NCBI RefSeq assembly: GCF_024518675.1
Contig: NZ_JANIGL010000003.1
Location: 124,001-188,000, forward strand
DNA length: 64,000 nt
DNA from: Pseudoalteromonas shioyasakiensis
GTDB lineage: Bacteria > Pseudomonadota > Gammaproteobacteria > Enterobacterales > Alteromonadaceae
Direction: 5' to 3'
Below are positions 35,067 to 44,578 of this stretch, piece after piece. A program made the position numbers and the translations under genes. Each line of letters begins with the position of its first letter. Positions within the stretch are counted from its first letter, which is position 1. The notes under the pieces are model-generated. The model ran no database searches and was not told the DNA's origin. It worked only from the letters and a program-made list of their open reading frames with translations.

Positions 35067-35164
35067 CCTGTCAGGTCTTTCGCTGAGAGGTTATTCCTAA
35101 AAGGAACCTCTGGCGAATCAACATACTAGATTCATTTTCGCCCTGAGGTTCCCTCGGGGTTTTT
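35027..35164 (+). promoter_or_regulatory. his attenuator with six pairing segments
   Basis: The segments are A CCTGACA (35027-35033), B from GGAATAACCT to TGTCAGG (35060-35075), C AGAGGTTATTCC (35086-35097), D AGGAACCTCT (35102-35111), E CCCTGAGG and GAGGTTCC (35141-35152), F CCTCGGGG (35152-35159) followed by TTTTT. A:B, C:D and E:F give termination. Masking A by a stalled ribosome favours B:C and D:E, which breaks the E:F terminator. This matches the E. coli scheme. Confidence 0.92.
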
Positions 35165-35191
35165 AGTTTTTAAATTAAAGGAAAATGAATA

Positions 35192-36091
35192 ATGAGTAAC
35201 AGCAACCGTCTACGTATCGCCATTCAAAAAGGTGGCCGCCTTTCTAAAGATTGCCAAGACTTACTTAAACAATTGGGTGTTAAACTTAATTTACGTGAGC
35301 AGCGCTTAATTGCACACTCTACAAACATGCCAATTGACGTACTACGTGTGCGCGATGACGATATCCCGGGCCTTGTTATGGACGGTGTATGTGACTTAGG
35401 TATCGTTGGTGAAAATGTACTTGTAGAAGTACAAGCAGAACGCGAGCGTCAAGGCGTACCTAGTGAAGTAAATAAACTTGCTAAACTTGATTTTGGTTTT
35501 TGCCGCCTAGCACTTGCATGGCCACAAGAGCTTGGCCCACAAGATAAAAGCTGGTTTGAAGGCAAGCGCATTGCTACCACTTATCCTGAAATTCTAACAC
35601 AATACCTAAAACGTGAAGGCATTAACGCAAGCACCGTTATGCTCACAGGTTCTGTTGAAGTCGCCCCTCGTGCTGGCCTTGCTGATGCAATTTGTGACTT
35701 GGTATCAACCGGTGCAACACTTGAAGCTAACGGCTTAATGCAAGGTGATACTATTTTAGAGTCAAACGCCTGTTTAATTCAAAATAAAGACTTACAAGAT
35801 TCTGACAAGTTAGCCCTTATCAATAAGCTCATGCCACGCTTACGTGGTGTAAAACAAGCAAAAGAAAGCAAGTACATCATGCTACACGCACCAAAAGATA
35901 AGCTTGATGAAATTTGCGACTTATTACCAGGGACAGGTCAACCTACTCTACTTGCTTTAGCTGGTTCTGATGATTATGTTGCACTACACATGGTCAGTAG
36001 CGAAACATTATTTTGGGAAACGATGGAGCAACTAAAAGCGCTGGGCGCAAACTCTATCTTAGTAATGCCAATTGAAAAGATGATGGAGTAA
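35192..36091 (+). CDS. hisG: ATP phosphoribosyltransferase HisG
   Basis: The 299-residue length indicates the long form with its own C-terminal regulatory domain for feedback by histidine. The N-terminus [20 protein letters not shown] and the PRPP-binding segment [19 protein letters not shown] near residue 165 are typical. It makes the first committed step, joining ATP and PRPP. It is the first structural gene after the attenuator and ends four bases before hisD. Confidence 0.98.
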   Translation: MSNSNRLRIAIQKGGRLSKDCQDLLKQLGVKLNLREQRLIAHSTNMPIDVLRVRDDDIPGLVMDGVCDLGIVGENVLVEVQAERERQGVPSEVNKLAKLDFGFCRLALAWPQELGPQDKSWFEGKRIATTYPEILTQYLKREGINASTVMLTGSVEVAPRAGLADAICDLVSTGATLEANGLMQGDTILESNACLIQNKDLQDSDKLALINKLMPRLRGVKQAKESKYIMLHAPKDKLDEICDLLPGTGQPTLLALAGSDDYVALHMVSSETLFWETMEQLKALGANSILVMPIEKMME

Positions 36092-36095
36092 CTAA

Positions 36096-37406
36096 ATGCT
36101 GCGCTGGAATGAGGTATCCGCAGACGAACAAGCAGCGGCGCTAATGCGCCCTGCTGTTAGTGCGAGTGCAAAAGTAGAGGAAATTTGCCAAACAATTATG
36201 GCAAATGTAAAAGAGCAAGGTGATGAGGCCCTGCTCGATATGGCAAAGCAATTTGATAATCGCCCATCGCCGCGATTATTAGTGCCTGTTGAAGAGATCA
36301 ACAATGCAGTACAACAGTTAAGCCCTGAGCTTAAATATGCTATCGATACGGCGTATGCAAATGTTAAACGCTTTCACCAAGCTCAATTGCCAAAAGATAT
36401 TCAGTTAACCACTCAACCAGGTGTGTTATGTGAATTAAAATATCAAGCAATTGAGGCAGTCGGTATCTATGTACCCGGTGGTAGCGCGCCATTGCCTTCT
36501 TCTGTGATCATGCAGGGTGTTCTTGCGCAACTTAGTGGTGCTAAAACAGTTGTTCTAGCGACTCCGGTGCAAGGCGATGCACACATCAATCCAGCAATTT
36601 TATATGCGGCTAAATTATGCGGAATCAATACAATCGTAGAAAGTGGCGGCGCCGGAGCAATCGCCGCCATGGCTTATGGTACTGGATCTGTGCCCAAAGT
36701 GAATAAAATCTTTGGCCCCGGTAACAGCTTTGTCACGATGGCAAAACAACTTGTTGCACAAACAATTCCTGGCATGGCAATCGATATGCCAGCGGGCCCG
36801 TCAGAGGTTCTAGTTATTGCTGATGAGCGTGCTAATCCTGAGTTTATTGCCGCTGATTTGTTATCTCAGGCTGAACACGGTGCTGATTCTCAAGTCATTT
36901 TACTCAGTAATAGTGAATTAACCATCGAGCGTACACAACAAGCAATAGAGCGCCAGCTTACCAAGCTATCGCGCCAAGATATTGCAGCACAAGCGCTGGC
37001 CAATTCATCATTAATATTAGTTGATTCTATTGACCAAGCATTTGATGTATCGGCTCAATATGGCCCTGAACACTTAATTTTGCAATTAGCCGATGCTAAT
37101 CCGTATTTAGCTAAAGTTAAAAATGCAGGCTCTGTGTTTGTTGGTGATTATACCCCAGAGTCTGCGGGTGATTACGCCTCTGGTACTAATCACGTGTTAC
37201 CCACTTACGGTTATAGTGCAACCTATTCGAGCTTAAATTTGCTCGACTTTTTTCGCACATATACAGTACAAACCATTACCCAAAGTGGCTTAAAAAACTT
37301 ATCAAAAGCTATTTTACCACTGGCTGACGCTGAAGGGCTTGATGCCCATGCCAATGCAGTAAATGTGCGTTTAGAGGCTATGAATAGAGGCAATGATAAT
37401 GAGTAA
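36096..37406 (+). CDS. hisD: Histidinol dehydrogenase HisD
   Basis: The 436-residue protein has VGIYVPGGSAPLPSSVIMQG near 124, FGPGNSFVTMAKQL, IDMPAGPSEVLVIAD, LSQAEHGADSQ with a zinc ligand His, and GPEHL near 325. It oxidises histidinol to histidine in the last two steps of the pathway, using NAD and zinc. The C-terminus overlaps the hisC start by eight bases. Confidence 0.98.
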   Translation: MLRWNEVSADEQAAALMRPAVSASAKVEEICQTIMANVKEQGDEALLDMAKQFDNRPSPRLLVPVEEINNAVQQLSPELKYAIDTAYANVKRFHQAQLPKDIQLTTQPGVLCELKYQAIEAVGIYVPGGSAPLPSSVIMQGVLAQLSGAKTVVLATPVQGDAHINPAILYAAKLCGINTIVESGGAGAIAAMAYGTGSVPKVNKIFGPGNSFVTMAKQLVAQTIPGMAIDMPAGPSEVLVIADERANPEFIAADLLSQAEHGADSQVILLSNSELTIERTQQAIERQLTKLSRQDIAAQALANSSLILVDSIDQAFDVSAQYGPEHLILQLADANPYLAKVKNAGSVFVGDYTPESAGDYASGTNHVLPTYGYSATYSSLNLLDFFRTYTVQTITQSGLKNLSKAILPLADAEGLDAHANAVNVRLEAMNRGNDNE

Positions 37407-38484
37407 TAATCCTTTATTACCTGCAAATATTGATGCATTAGCAGCGTACAGCTCTGCCAAAAGTGAAAAGCTAACAGGTACCACTTGGCTCAATGCTAAT
37501 GAAAGCCCGTATGTGAAAAACATTGATATTAATATTGATGATTTAAACCGTTACCCAGATCCACAACCTGCTAGCGTAATTAACCGTTATGCAGAGTATG
37601 CGCAGTTAAGCACCGAGCAAGTATTAATGACTCGTGGTGCAGATGAAGGTATCGAGCTACTTGTGCGCACATACTGCGAACCAGCCAAAGACAGCATCGC
37701 GTTATTTTTGCCCACTTATGGTATGTATAAAGTCACCGCTGATACTCACAATGTCGCTATTAATGGTTTAAGCCAAGCTCTACTGCTTGAAGGCTCAGTG
37801 GATGACATCGTCAGCGCTGTGGGGAATTCTAAGTTAGTGTTTATTTGTAACCCAAATAACCCAACAGGTAGTTTAACCTCGCTTGATAAAATTAAAGCCA
37901 TTGCAACGGCCCTTGAAGGTAAAGCATTGGTTATTGTTGATGAAGCTTATATTGAGTTTTGCCCAGAGCAAAGCGCCAGTAAACTAATCAACGACTACGC
38001 CAATGTTGTGGTGCTTCGTACATTATCCAAGGCATTTGCGTTGGCAGGTTTGCGTACTGGCTTTACGCTGGCACAAGAAGCGGTGTTATTACCGATTCGT
38101 AAAGTAATAGCGCCGTACCCGGTATCAACCGTTGTCGCAAGCATTGCAGCAAATGCCCTAAGCGCTGATGCAATTACTTCAATGCGCCGTCAAGTAAGCA
38201 TTTTAAATGCCTTAAAAGAGAAACTAAAGCAGTGGCTCAAAGCCTCACCGGCGGTATTAAACGTACTAAGCGGTGAAGGCAACTTCGTTACCTTAAAACT
38301 TGCCAATAAGAACAGCTTTAATATTGCCCTAGAACAAGGTCTAGTAATGCGGGCATTCACTCTGTACGGTGAGAACGATTGGTTGCGTATATCTATTGGC
38401 AGCGAACAAGAATTAGAACAAGTCAAAATATGGTTAGATGGCCTTAGCCAAACAACCAACTTAGTAGAGCAGGAAGTATCATGA
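37399..38484 (+). CDS. hisC: Histidinol-phosphate aminotransferase HisC
   Basis: The ATG at 37399 (MSNNPLLPANIDAL) is eight bases after AGAGG; one at 37393 is too close to it. The roughly 361-residue protein has the type I aminotransferase features TRGADEGIELLVR, CNPNNPTGS, VDEAYIEFC and the PLP lysine in TLSKAFALAGLRTG near residue 215. It transaminates imidazole-acetol phosphate. It overlaps hisD and hisB at its two ends. Confidence 0.97.
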   Translation: MSNNPLLPANIDALAAYSSAKSEKLTGTTWLNANESPYVKNIDINIDDLNRYPDPQPASVINRYAEYAQLSTEQVLMTRGADEGIELLVRTYCEPAKDSIALFLPTYGMYKVTADTHNVAINGLSQALLLEGSVDDIVSAVGNSKLVFICNPNNPTGSLTSLDKIKAIATALEGKALVIVDEAYIEFCPEQSASKLINDYANVVVLRTLSKAFALAGLRTGFTLAQEAVLLPIRKVIAPYPVSTVVASIAANALSADAITSMRRQVSILNALKEKLKQWLKASPAVLNVLSGEGNFVTLKLANKNSFNIALEQGLVMRAFTLYGENDWLRISIGSEQELEQVKIWLDGLSQTTNLVEQEVS

Positions 38485-39542
38485 GTAACCCTTATTTATT
38501 TATTGACCGTGACGGCACTATCATTTCAGAGCCCGTTACTGACAAACAAGTCGATAGCCTTGAAAAACTAGAATTCTTACCGAATGTGATCCCTGCCCTG
38601 CTGCAATTGCAAGCTGCGGGCTACCGTTTGGTTATGGTGTCAAACCAAGATGGTCTAGGCACTGACAGCTTTCCAACGGCTGATTTTGATATCGCCCAAG
38701 ATAAAATGATGGATATTTTATCTAGCCAAGGGATTAAGTTTGACGACGTGCTAATTTGCCCTCACTTTGATGAGCAAAACTGTGATTGCCGCAAGCCTAA
38801 AACAGGCTTACTTACTGAGCTTATGCGCTCTGGTAAAGTTGATTTAGGTCGTTCATTTGTTATTGGTGACCGCCAAACAGATATTGGCCTTGCACAAAAC
38901 TTATGCTGCGAAGGCATTTTATATGACGGTGATTGGAACGCGATTGTCACCAAGCTTACCACTGCCGACCGCCAAGGCCGCGTTACGCGTAATACTAAAG
39001 AAACGCAAATTGATGTAAAACTTAATTTAGACCAAAGTAAAAATGGTGAAATAAGCACTGGTCTTGGCTTTTTTGATCACATGCTAGATCAAATTCGCAC
39101 TCACGCTAACATCGGTCTTGATATTCAAGCTAAAGGTGATTTACATATCGATGAGCATCACTTAGTTGAAGATATTGGTATCGCTCTTGGCCTTGCGTTA
39201 AAAGAAGCGCTTGGTACAAAATCGCAAATTGCCCGTTACGGTTTTGCGCTGCCAATGGATGAATGTAAAGCAGAGGCACAAATTGACTTATCAGGGCGTG
39301 CATCATTTGTATTAAATGCTAACTTTAGCCGGGAAAAAGCCGGAGACTTAGACGTACAAATGGTTGAGCACTTCTTTAAAAGCTTAAGTGATAACGCTGC
39401 AATTAGTTTAATCATGTCTGTAAGCGATGGTAACTGTCATCACCAAGTAGAAGGCTTATTTAAAGCATTCTCGCGCGCGTTACGTATGGCTATTGCCGCT
39501 GACGCTAGCCAGCAAACAGCCAGCTCTAAGGGGTGTTTATGA
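38481..39542 (+). CDS. hisB: Bifunctional histidinol-phosphatase/imidazoleglycerol-phosphate dehydratase HisB
   Basis: The 353-residue protein is the fused enteric type. The N-terminal HAD phosphatase domain (about 1-165) has the nucleophile motif DRDGTIISEP, and the zinc-binding CPHFDEQNCDCRKPK. The C-terminal dehydratase domain has LGFFDHMLDQI, DLHIDEHHLVEDIGIALG and MVEHFFKSL. It catalyses two non-consecutive steps. Start and stop overlap hisC and hisH by four bases (ATGA). Confidence 0.98.
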   Translation: MSNPYLFIDRDGTIISEPVTDKQVDSLEKLEFLPNVIPALLQLQAAGYRLVMVSNQDGLGTDSFPTADFDIAQDKMMDILSSQGIKFDDVLICPHFDEQNCDCRKPKTGLLTELMRSGKVDLGRSFVIGDRQTDIGLAQNLCCEGILYDGDWNAIVTKLTTADRQGRVTRNTKETQIDVKLNLDQSKNGEISTGLGFFDHMLDQIRTHANIGLDIQAKGDLHIDEHHLVEDIGIALGLALKEALGTKSQIARYGFALPMDECKAEAQIDLSGRASFVLNANFSREKAGDLDVQMVEHFFKSLSDNAAISLIMSVSDGNCHHQVEGLFKAFSRALRMAIAADASQQTASSKGCL

Positions 39543-40129
39543 TTGCCATAATTAATACCGGTTGTGCCAATATTAACTCAGTGCGCTTTGCCTTTGAGCG
39601 CCTTGGCGAAACCCCTGAGGTGATCACCTCACCTGAGCAACTGAAAAACTTTGAGCGAGCTATTTTACCTGGGGTTGGCCACGCCTCTGTCGCTATGAGA
39701 CGCTTAGTTGAAGGTGGTTGGCAACAAGCAATTAATGAATACCAACGCCCGCTTATGGGGATTTGTTTAGGCATGCAGTTGTTATGCGACAGCACTGAAG
39801 AAGGTAATGTGCAGTGTTTGGGAAAAATCCCTGGCCAAGTTAAAGCACTCGATGTCGGTAATTTAACCTCGCCACACATGGGCTGGAACAACTTAACGCT
39901 TAATCGCGAGCACGCCTTAACCAAAGGCCTTGATGTAAACGACCAAGTGTATTTTGTGCATAGTTTTGCCCACACAGTTAACGATGCAACACTGGTTAGC
40001 GGCGAATACGGGCAAACGTTCTCAGCGATTGTCGCCAACGACAATTACGCGGGGATGCAATTTCATCCAGAGCGTAGCGCAAAAGTCGGCACTCGGTTAT
40101 TACAAAACTTTTTAGACTGGCAGCTATAG
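39539..40129 (+). CDS. hisH: Imidazole glycerol phosphate synthase subunit HisH
   Basis: The ATG at 39539 overlaps the hisB stop as ATGA; a longer frame from 39533 adds two residues only. The roughly 196-residue class I glutamine amidotransferase has the catalytic cysteine in MGICLGMQLLCD near residue 78 and the His-Glu pair in FHPERS near 178. It provides ammonia from glutamine to HisF. About 35 bases separate it from hisA. Confidence 0.98.
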   Translation: MIAIINTGCANINSVRFAFERLGETPEVITSPEQLKNFERAILPGVGHASVAMRRLVEGGWQQAINEYQRPLMGICLGMQLLCDSTEEGNVQCLGKIPGQVKALDVGNLTSPHMGWNNLTLNREHALTKGLDVNDQVYFVHSFAHTVNDATLVSGEYGQTFSAIVANDNYAGMQFHPERSAKVGTRLLQNFLDWQL

Positions 40130-40164
40130 GCTGCTGGCAAACAAAAATTAAAAGAGAATTTAAC

Positions 40165-40899
40165 GTGATTATTCCAGCATTAGATGTATTACAAAATCAA
40201 ATCGTGCGTTTATATCAAGGTAAATACGATACCGCACAATTTTACCCGTTTGAGCTTGGCGCACGATTACAAGAATATGCACAAAGCGGCGCAGGTAAAT
40301 TACACCTGGTTGATTTAGAAGGCGCACGCGACCCAAGTAAAAAGCAATGGCAGCACATTCAAGCGGCCACTAAAGCACTTAATGTGCCCTATCAAGTTGG
40401 TGGCGGTATTCGCACTGAGCAAGATGTCAGTGATTGGCTAAACGCTGGTGCTAACCAAGTTGTTATTGGCTCTATGGCGGTTGAAAAGCGTGATGAAGTG
40501 AAAAACTGGATTGAAAAATTTGGTGCTAAACACTTTGTGATTGCCCTTGATGTCAATAAAACAGCTAGCGGTTGGGCGCCTGCTACCCATGGTTGGTTAA
40601 GTGAGTCTGAATTTGGCTTATTTGAACTCATCGATTTTTATGTGGCATTGGGTGTGATTGATTTCCTATGTACGGACATCAGTAAAGATGGCACCATGAC
40701 GGGTCCTTCTTTTGAACTGTATAAAGATTTAGCAAATCACAACAGTGATATTAAAGTACAAGCCTCTGGTGGTGTAAGCTCACTTGATGACATTAAAAAA
40801 CTCAAAGAGCTGGGTGTGGGCGGCGTTATTTTAGGTAAGTCACTACTTGATGGCGCTTTTAATGTTGAGGAGGCGCTGGCATGTTATCAAAACGCATAA
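40165..40899 (+). CDS. hisA: ProFAR isomerase HisA
   Basis: The start is a GTG ([19 protein letters not shown] in the product). The 244-residue TIM barrel has the first catalytic Asp in [30 protein letters not shown], and the second Asp in [14 protein letters not shown] near 170. It opens the ribosyl ring of ProFAR. The end overlaps hisF by 19 bases. Confidence 0.98.
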   Translation: MIIPALDVLQNQIVRLYQGKYDTAQFYPFELGARLQEYAQSGAGKLHLVDLEGARDPSKKQWQHIQAATKALNVPYQVGGGIRTEQDVSDWLNAGANQVVIGSMAVEKRDEVKNWIEKFGAKHFVIALDVNKTASGWAPATHGWLSESEFGLFELIDFYVALGVIDFLCTDISKDGTMTGPSFELYKDLANHNSDIKVQASGGVSSLDDIKKLKELGVGGVILGKSLLDGAFNVEEALACYQNA

Positions 40900-41660
40900 T
40901 CCCATGCTTAGACGTAAAAGACGGCCAAGTAGTTAAAGGTGTTAAATTTAAAGGCCACGAAATTGTTGGGGATATTCTCACTCTTGCCCAAGCATACAGT
41001 GAAGCAGGCGCAGACGAACTGGTTTTTTATGAAATTAGCGCAAGCGTTGAAAAACGTTTACTCGATGTAAATTGGGTAGAAAGTATAGCGCGTCATATTG
41101 ATATTCCTTTTTGCGTTGCTGGTGGTATAAAATCTGTTGCTGATGCAGCACGCGTACTTGAACGTGGTGCAGATAAAATCAGCATCAACAGCCCTGCTAT
41201 TGCACGCCCTGAGCTTATCAAAGAGTTACACGATGAGTTTGGTAAGCAATGTGTAGTAGTCGGCATCGATAGCTTTTATGATGAAGTCACCGGCGAATAT
41301 TTAGTATATCAGCTTACTGGCGATCCTAATGCATCGAGCCGTACACGCTACAAAACCGAGGAATGGGTTAAGCGCGTGCAAGATTTAGGCGCAGGCGAAA
41401 TCGTATTAAATTGCATGAACCAAGACGGTGTACGTAATGGTTACGATAACCAGCAGTTATCTAAAATGCGCGCTTTATGTGATATCCCCCTAATTGCTTC
41501 AGGTGGTGCTGGTACCATGCAAGACTTTGTTGATGTATTTCAACAAAGTCAGATTGATGGCGCACTCGCAGCCAGTGTTTTTCACAAAAATGTTATCAAC
41601 ATCGGCGAATTAAAACAATATTTAACAGATAACCAAGTGGCGGCGCGACTATGCAACTAA
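40881..41660 (+). CDS. hisF: Imidazole glycerol phosphate synthase subunit HisF
   Basis: The 259-residue TIM barrel begins [20 protein letters not shown] with the catalytic Asp in CLDV. Further typical blocks are [40 protein letters not shown] with the second Asp, and IASGGAGTM. Together with HisH it forms imidazole glycerol phosphate and AICAR. It overlaps the neighbours on both sides. Confidence 0.98.
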   Translation: MLSKRIIPCLDVKDGQVVKGVKFKGHEIVGDILTLAQAYSEAGADELVFYEISASVEKRLLDVNWVESIARHIDIPFCVAGGIKSVADAARVLERGADKISINSPAIARPELIKELHDEFGKQCVVVGIDSFYDEVTGEYLVYQLTGDPNASSRTRYKTEEWVKRVQDLGAGEIVLNCMNQDGVRNGYDNQQLSKMRALCDIPLIASGGAGTMQDFVDVFQQSQIDGALAASVFHKNVINIGELKQYLTDNQVAARLCN

Positions 41661-42265
41661 CTAAAGAAAACCTGACTCAAGTTGATTTTGCTAAAAGCGA
41701 ATTGATCCCCGCCATTGTGCAAGATGCCCGTACTGGGGTTATTTTAATGCAAGGCTTTATGAATCAAGAATCACTGGAAGTGACTTTTGAAAAGCAAAAA
41801 GTGACATTCTATTCGCGTTCAAAAAACCGTTTATGGACCAAAGGCGAAACCTCAGAGAATTACTTAGAGGTAGTGTCGGTGCATACAGATTGCGACTACG
41901 ATTCAATCTTAGTGCTAGCCAACCCACTTGGACCAACTTGTCACTTAGGTACACAAAGTTGCTTTGGCGATGCTGCAAAACCAAGCTTAAGCTTTTTAGC
42001 CCAACTTGAGCAAGTGATTGTAGAACGCAAGAATGACGACCCAGAGAAAAGCTACACTGCCTCTTTGTTTGCCAAAGATTTAAGCCGTAGCTGCCAAAAA
42101 GTCGGTGAAGAAGGCGTGGAAGTCGCCTTAGCTGCGATGAAACACGATAACAATGAGCTGACTAACGAATCTGCCGATTTGCTATATCACTTAATCGTGT
42201 TACTACAGCGCCAAGGTTTAGAATTGCAAGACGTTGTAGCATGTTTGCAAGGACGCCATAAGTAA
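41651..42265 (+). CDS. hisI: Bifunctional phosphoribosyl-AMP cyclohydrolase/phosphoribosyl-ATP pyrophosphatase HisIE
   Basis: The 204-residue protein fuses HisI (about 1-110; [30 protein letters not shown] and CHLGTQSCF provide metal ligands) and HisE (about 115-204; [19 protein letters not shown] and [11 protein letters not shown]). It catalyses steps two and three of the pathway. It is the last gene of the operon. A short gap follows and then a converging antitoxin gene. No strong terminator hairpin is seen. Confidence 0.98.
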   Translation: MQLTKENLTQVDFAKSELIPAIVQDARTGVILMQGFMNQESLEVTFEKQKVTFYSRSKNRLWTKGETSENYLEVVSVHTDCDYDSILVLANPLGPTCHLGTQSCFGDAAKPSLSFLAQLEQVIVERKNDDPEKSYTASLFAKDLSRSCQKVGEEGVEVALAAMKHDNNELTNESADLLYHLIVLLQRQGLELQDVVACLQGRHK

Positions 42266-42283
42266 GTTTTTTTACAATCTAAA

Positions 42284-42586
42284 TCACGCTATGCTCTCAA
42301 GGCCTTTCTTTTCTGCTAGTGAGAGCATTTTTAGCGCTGCGCCTCTTGGTTTGCTTTCACCTTGTTCCCATTTTTTCACTAGTTTATCACTAACATTAAA
42401 ATAGCGAGCGAATACAGGTTGGGAAAGGTTATTTTTTTGCCTTAATGTACGAACTTGCTCGGGCGTAAACTCATGTACCGTAGTTAAACACAGTGCATCA
42501 AATTTTCGCATGGTAGTCTTATTAATTACCTTAGACTTTTGCAAGCCTTTTGCAGTTTTATGTACTGCAGTTAAAATATCACTCAT
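42284..42586 (-). CDS. XRE-family antitoxin (HigA/NadS-like) of a type II toxin-antitoxin locus
   Basis: The 100-residue protein has a C-terminal helix-turn-helix: TPEQVRTLRQKNNLSQPVFA, then RYFNVSDKLVKKWEQGESKPRGAALKML. This is the layout of antitoxins paired with RelE/HigB-type toxins of the DUF1044 kind, where the toxin gene comes first. Its ATG sits inside the last codons of the original toxin frame (TATGAGTGA). The frame is intact although the toxin is broken. It probably still binds the palindromes upstream and represses the locus. Confidence 0.88.
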   Translation of the reverse strand: MSDILTAVHKTAKGLQKSKVINKTTMRKFDALCLTTVHEFTPEQVRTLRQKNNLSQPVFARYFNVSDKLVKKWEQGESKPRGAALKMLSLAEKKGLESIA

Positions 42587-42951
42587 AATTTACTACCTCA
42601 ATCAGCTCACCATCTTCTACTAATTAATTGGTTAAGCTCAGTCTGATTAAACGCTAAAAACTCCTTTGCTAACTCTTTTAAAGCAAGTTTTTCTTTGCCG
42701 TTGATATTAGCTCTGTCGCTTCTAGAAAACGCATACAGGAAAAAGTACTTTTCTCCTATCACAGCACCAACAATAGTGCGATACCCTGCACTTTTACCCT
42801 TATTCCCAGCAGCAATACGTTTTTTAAAAACATTACCACCCAACTCTGCATCAAAAAGCCCTTTGCTCATCTGCTCACAAGCGTTGATAAGATCATTATC
42901 TGACAGGATTTCTTTTTTAGTTAAAGATACGAAAACCTTCGTTTTGTAAAT
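42579..42951 (-). pseudogene. Decayed RelE/HigB-type toxin gene
   Basis: The only ATG-started frame (42870) begins in mid-domain at MSKGLFDAELGGNVFKKRIA. Upstream, in frame, the sequence IYKTKVFVSLTKKEILSDND and LINACEQ continues the family N-terminus, but no ATG, GTG or TTG precedes it. At the other end the frame stops at RRW. One base away, EDGELIEVVNYE continues the expected C-terminus to a TGA overlapping the antitoxin start. So both a lost start and a C-terminal frameshift are visible. Conserved core residues (GYRTIVGAVIGEKYFFLYAF) remain. Confidence 0.8.
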
Positions 42952-42954
42952 AAA

Positions 42955-42982
42955 AGTATACCCCTATAGGGTATATTTACAA
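42955..42982 (-). promoter_or_regulatory. Promoter and operator of the toxin-antitoxin locus
   Basis: On the minus strand TTGTAA (42982-42977) and TATACT (42960-42955) are 16 bases apart, a good -35/-10 pair. A perfect palindrome TATACCC-CTATA-GGGTATA (42957-42975) lies across it. A related TACC-TATATAG-GGTA occurs at 43026-43040. This fits autoregulation by the antitoxin. Transcription would start at about 42948, which leaves no room for a normal toxin start codon. Confidence 0.6.
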
Positions 42983-43152
42983 GATGTAAAATTGGTACTA
43001 ATAATGTTGACACATTTATTTTCAATACCTATATAGGGTACTTCTATTAGATAACTTTAATTTAAAATAAAAAATTATCAAATCCGCTTTAAACCTTTCT
43101 GACTACTCTTGCGACTAAACTAAAAACACCACAAAAAAGAAAGGGAATAATA

Positions 43153-43893
43153 ATGAGCAACACATTTACTCGACTCACTCTGATCAGCGCAGTATTGCTA
43201 TCAACTCAAGCATTAGCGTGGAATAACGATATGACATTGCAGGATACACAACAGCTGACACTTGATGCACAATCGCTCACAGCATTAAATGTAGAAGCAG
43301 GCTCTGGTTTTTTAAATATTGTTGGCAGTGATACTGACTCTATCACTGTAAAAGCTGAAATTTATCAATATGAAGCGCACAATAATTATTGCCTTAATTT
43401 GGTTAAGAAAGTCATTGCAGCGAAGCTCACCGCTAATAATTGTGATAACAATAATAACGAGCAACAAACACGCATTGATTTAACGGTATCATTACCGAAA
43501 ACATTGACGCTTAATATTACCGATGGCTCTGGCGCAATTTCAGTTGATAATGCATCAGCTACAACAATTCACGATGGTTCAGGTGAAATACAAGTGCGCA
43601 ATATCAAAGGTGATCTAGACATAGAAGATGGCTCTGGGGCAATTGAGGCACGAAACATTACCGGTAATGTAGACATTCACGACGGCTCGGGCAGTATTAA
43701 ACTTGTAAACTCTAAGCAGAACGTGAAAATTAGCGATGGCTCTGGCAATATTACAGTAAAGAATACACAGGGAAATGTGACTATTGCTGATGGTTCTGGT
43801 GGTATTAATGTTGATAAAGCAGCAAGCTTTACCCTATTATCTGATGGTTCTGGCTCGGTTACAGTAAACAATGTGCCTAAACAAAACTTATAA
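43153..43893 (+). CDS. Secreted DGSG-repeat beta-strand protein (DUF4097-like)
   Basis: The 246-residue product has a signal peptide (cleavage after ALA). Residues about 130-240 hold seven copies of DGSG at a spacing of 17-18 residues, in the pattern DGSG-x-I-x-V-x-N. This is typical of proteins that form a regular beta-helix or beta-sandwich, like DUF4097/adhesin-type repeats. Two cysteines near residue 80 and 100 may form a disulfide. An AAGGGA ribosome site is present. It may be a periplasmic or surface protein; the function is unknown. Confidence 0.8.
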   Translation: MSNTFTRLTLISAVLLSTQALAWNNDMTLQDTQQLTLDAQSLTALNVEAGSGFLNIVGSDTDSITVKAEIYQYEAHNNYCLNLVKKVIAAKLTANNCDNNNNEQQTRIDLTVSLPKTLTLNITDGSGAISVDNASATTIHDGSGEIQVRNIKGDLDIEDGSGAIEARNITGNVDIHDGSGSIKLVNSKQNVKISDGSGNITVKNTQGNVTIADGSGGINVDKAASFTLLSDGSGSVTVNNVPKQNL

Positions 43894-43994
43894 TTTATGG
43901 CGTTATTTTTTAGTCTTTAATGGCATTTTTTCAAGCCCTTAGGTATCCTTTAGGGAACTTCGAAGGATTAGCTATTACAAAAGGATAGCGCACT

Positions 43995-44507
43995 ATGAAA
44001 AAGTCTTTAACGGTATTATTTACTGGTATTATTTTAGCTGGTTGTACATCTTTATCTCCAGAGCAACAAGCGCAAATTGATAACCTCACCCCTTGTGAAA
44101 AAATCAATGGCTTATTAGGCTCTTACGATAACCGCTTTGAAGGTTTAAAACGTACCCGTGTAAATACTAAGTACATGGAAACCTGGACTGCGAAATATAA
44201 TTTAGTGGGCGATCAATGTCAGATCACCGCACTAGATACCAATACAGTGACTTACCGTTGCCAGGAAGAATATAAAGAGCAGTCTAAAGCCGTTGCAACT
44301 CACCAAAAAGCTCTAGATTTCACCCGTGAATGCTTAGCGCAAAACAACTGGCATGAGCAACAAAAAGAATCGGCTGAATCATTACGTACCACTTTTGTAC
44401 TTGACGAAAATACCCCGGTTATTTCAATTCATACTGGTAAAACATTATCACGCTCAACACCTTGGTCTACCTCGCTAGAAATTGGTAAGCCTGTAGCAGG
44501 TAAATAA
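43995..44507 (+). CDS. Lipoprotein of unknown function
   Basis: The 170-residue product has a lipoprotein signal MKKSLTVLFTGIILAGCTSL with lipobox LAGC. Five further cysteines (PCEK, QCQI, RCQE, ECLA) are spread over the mature part, possibly forming disulfides. No family is recognised. The sequence SPEQQAQIDNLTPCEKINGL looks like a helical N-terminal. It follows the DGSG-repeat gene on the same strand about 100 bases away and ends before a strong terminator. Confidence 0.75.
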   Translation: MKKSLTVLFTGIILAGCTSLSPEQQAQIDNLTPCEKINGLLGSYDNRFEGLKRTRVNTKYMETWTAKYNLVGDQCQITALDTNTVTYRCQEEYKEQSKAVATHQKALDFTRECLAQNNWHEQQKESAESLRTTFVLDENTPVISIHTGKTLSRSTPWSTSLEIGKPVAGK

Positions 44508-44549
44508 TTAAAGTGTTCGTTAATATCTAAGCAATGCAAACACGTTTAT

Positions 44550-44576
44550 GGCCAACTGCCTGCAGTTGGCCGTTTT
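44550..44576 (+). terminator. Terminator after the lipoprotein gene
   Basis: GGCCAACTGC (44550-44559) pairs with GCAGTTGGCC (44562-44571), followed by GTTTTT. It is between converging genes. Confidence 0.9.
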
Positions 44577-44578
44577 TA

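Noticed and set aside
43540..43880. Regular repeats that could be a CRISPR array or tandem DNA repeat
   Set aside because: The repetition is in the protein (DGSG units) with differing codons, inside an open frame with a signal peptide.
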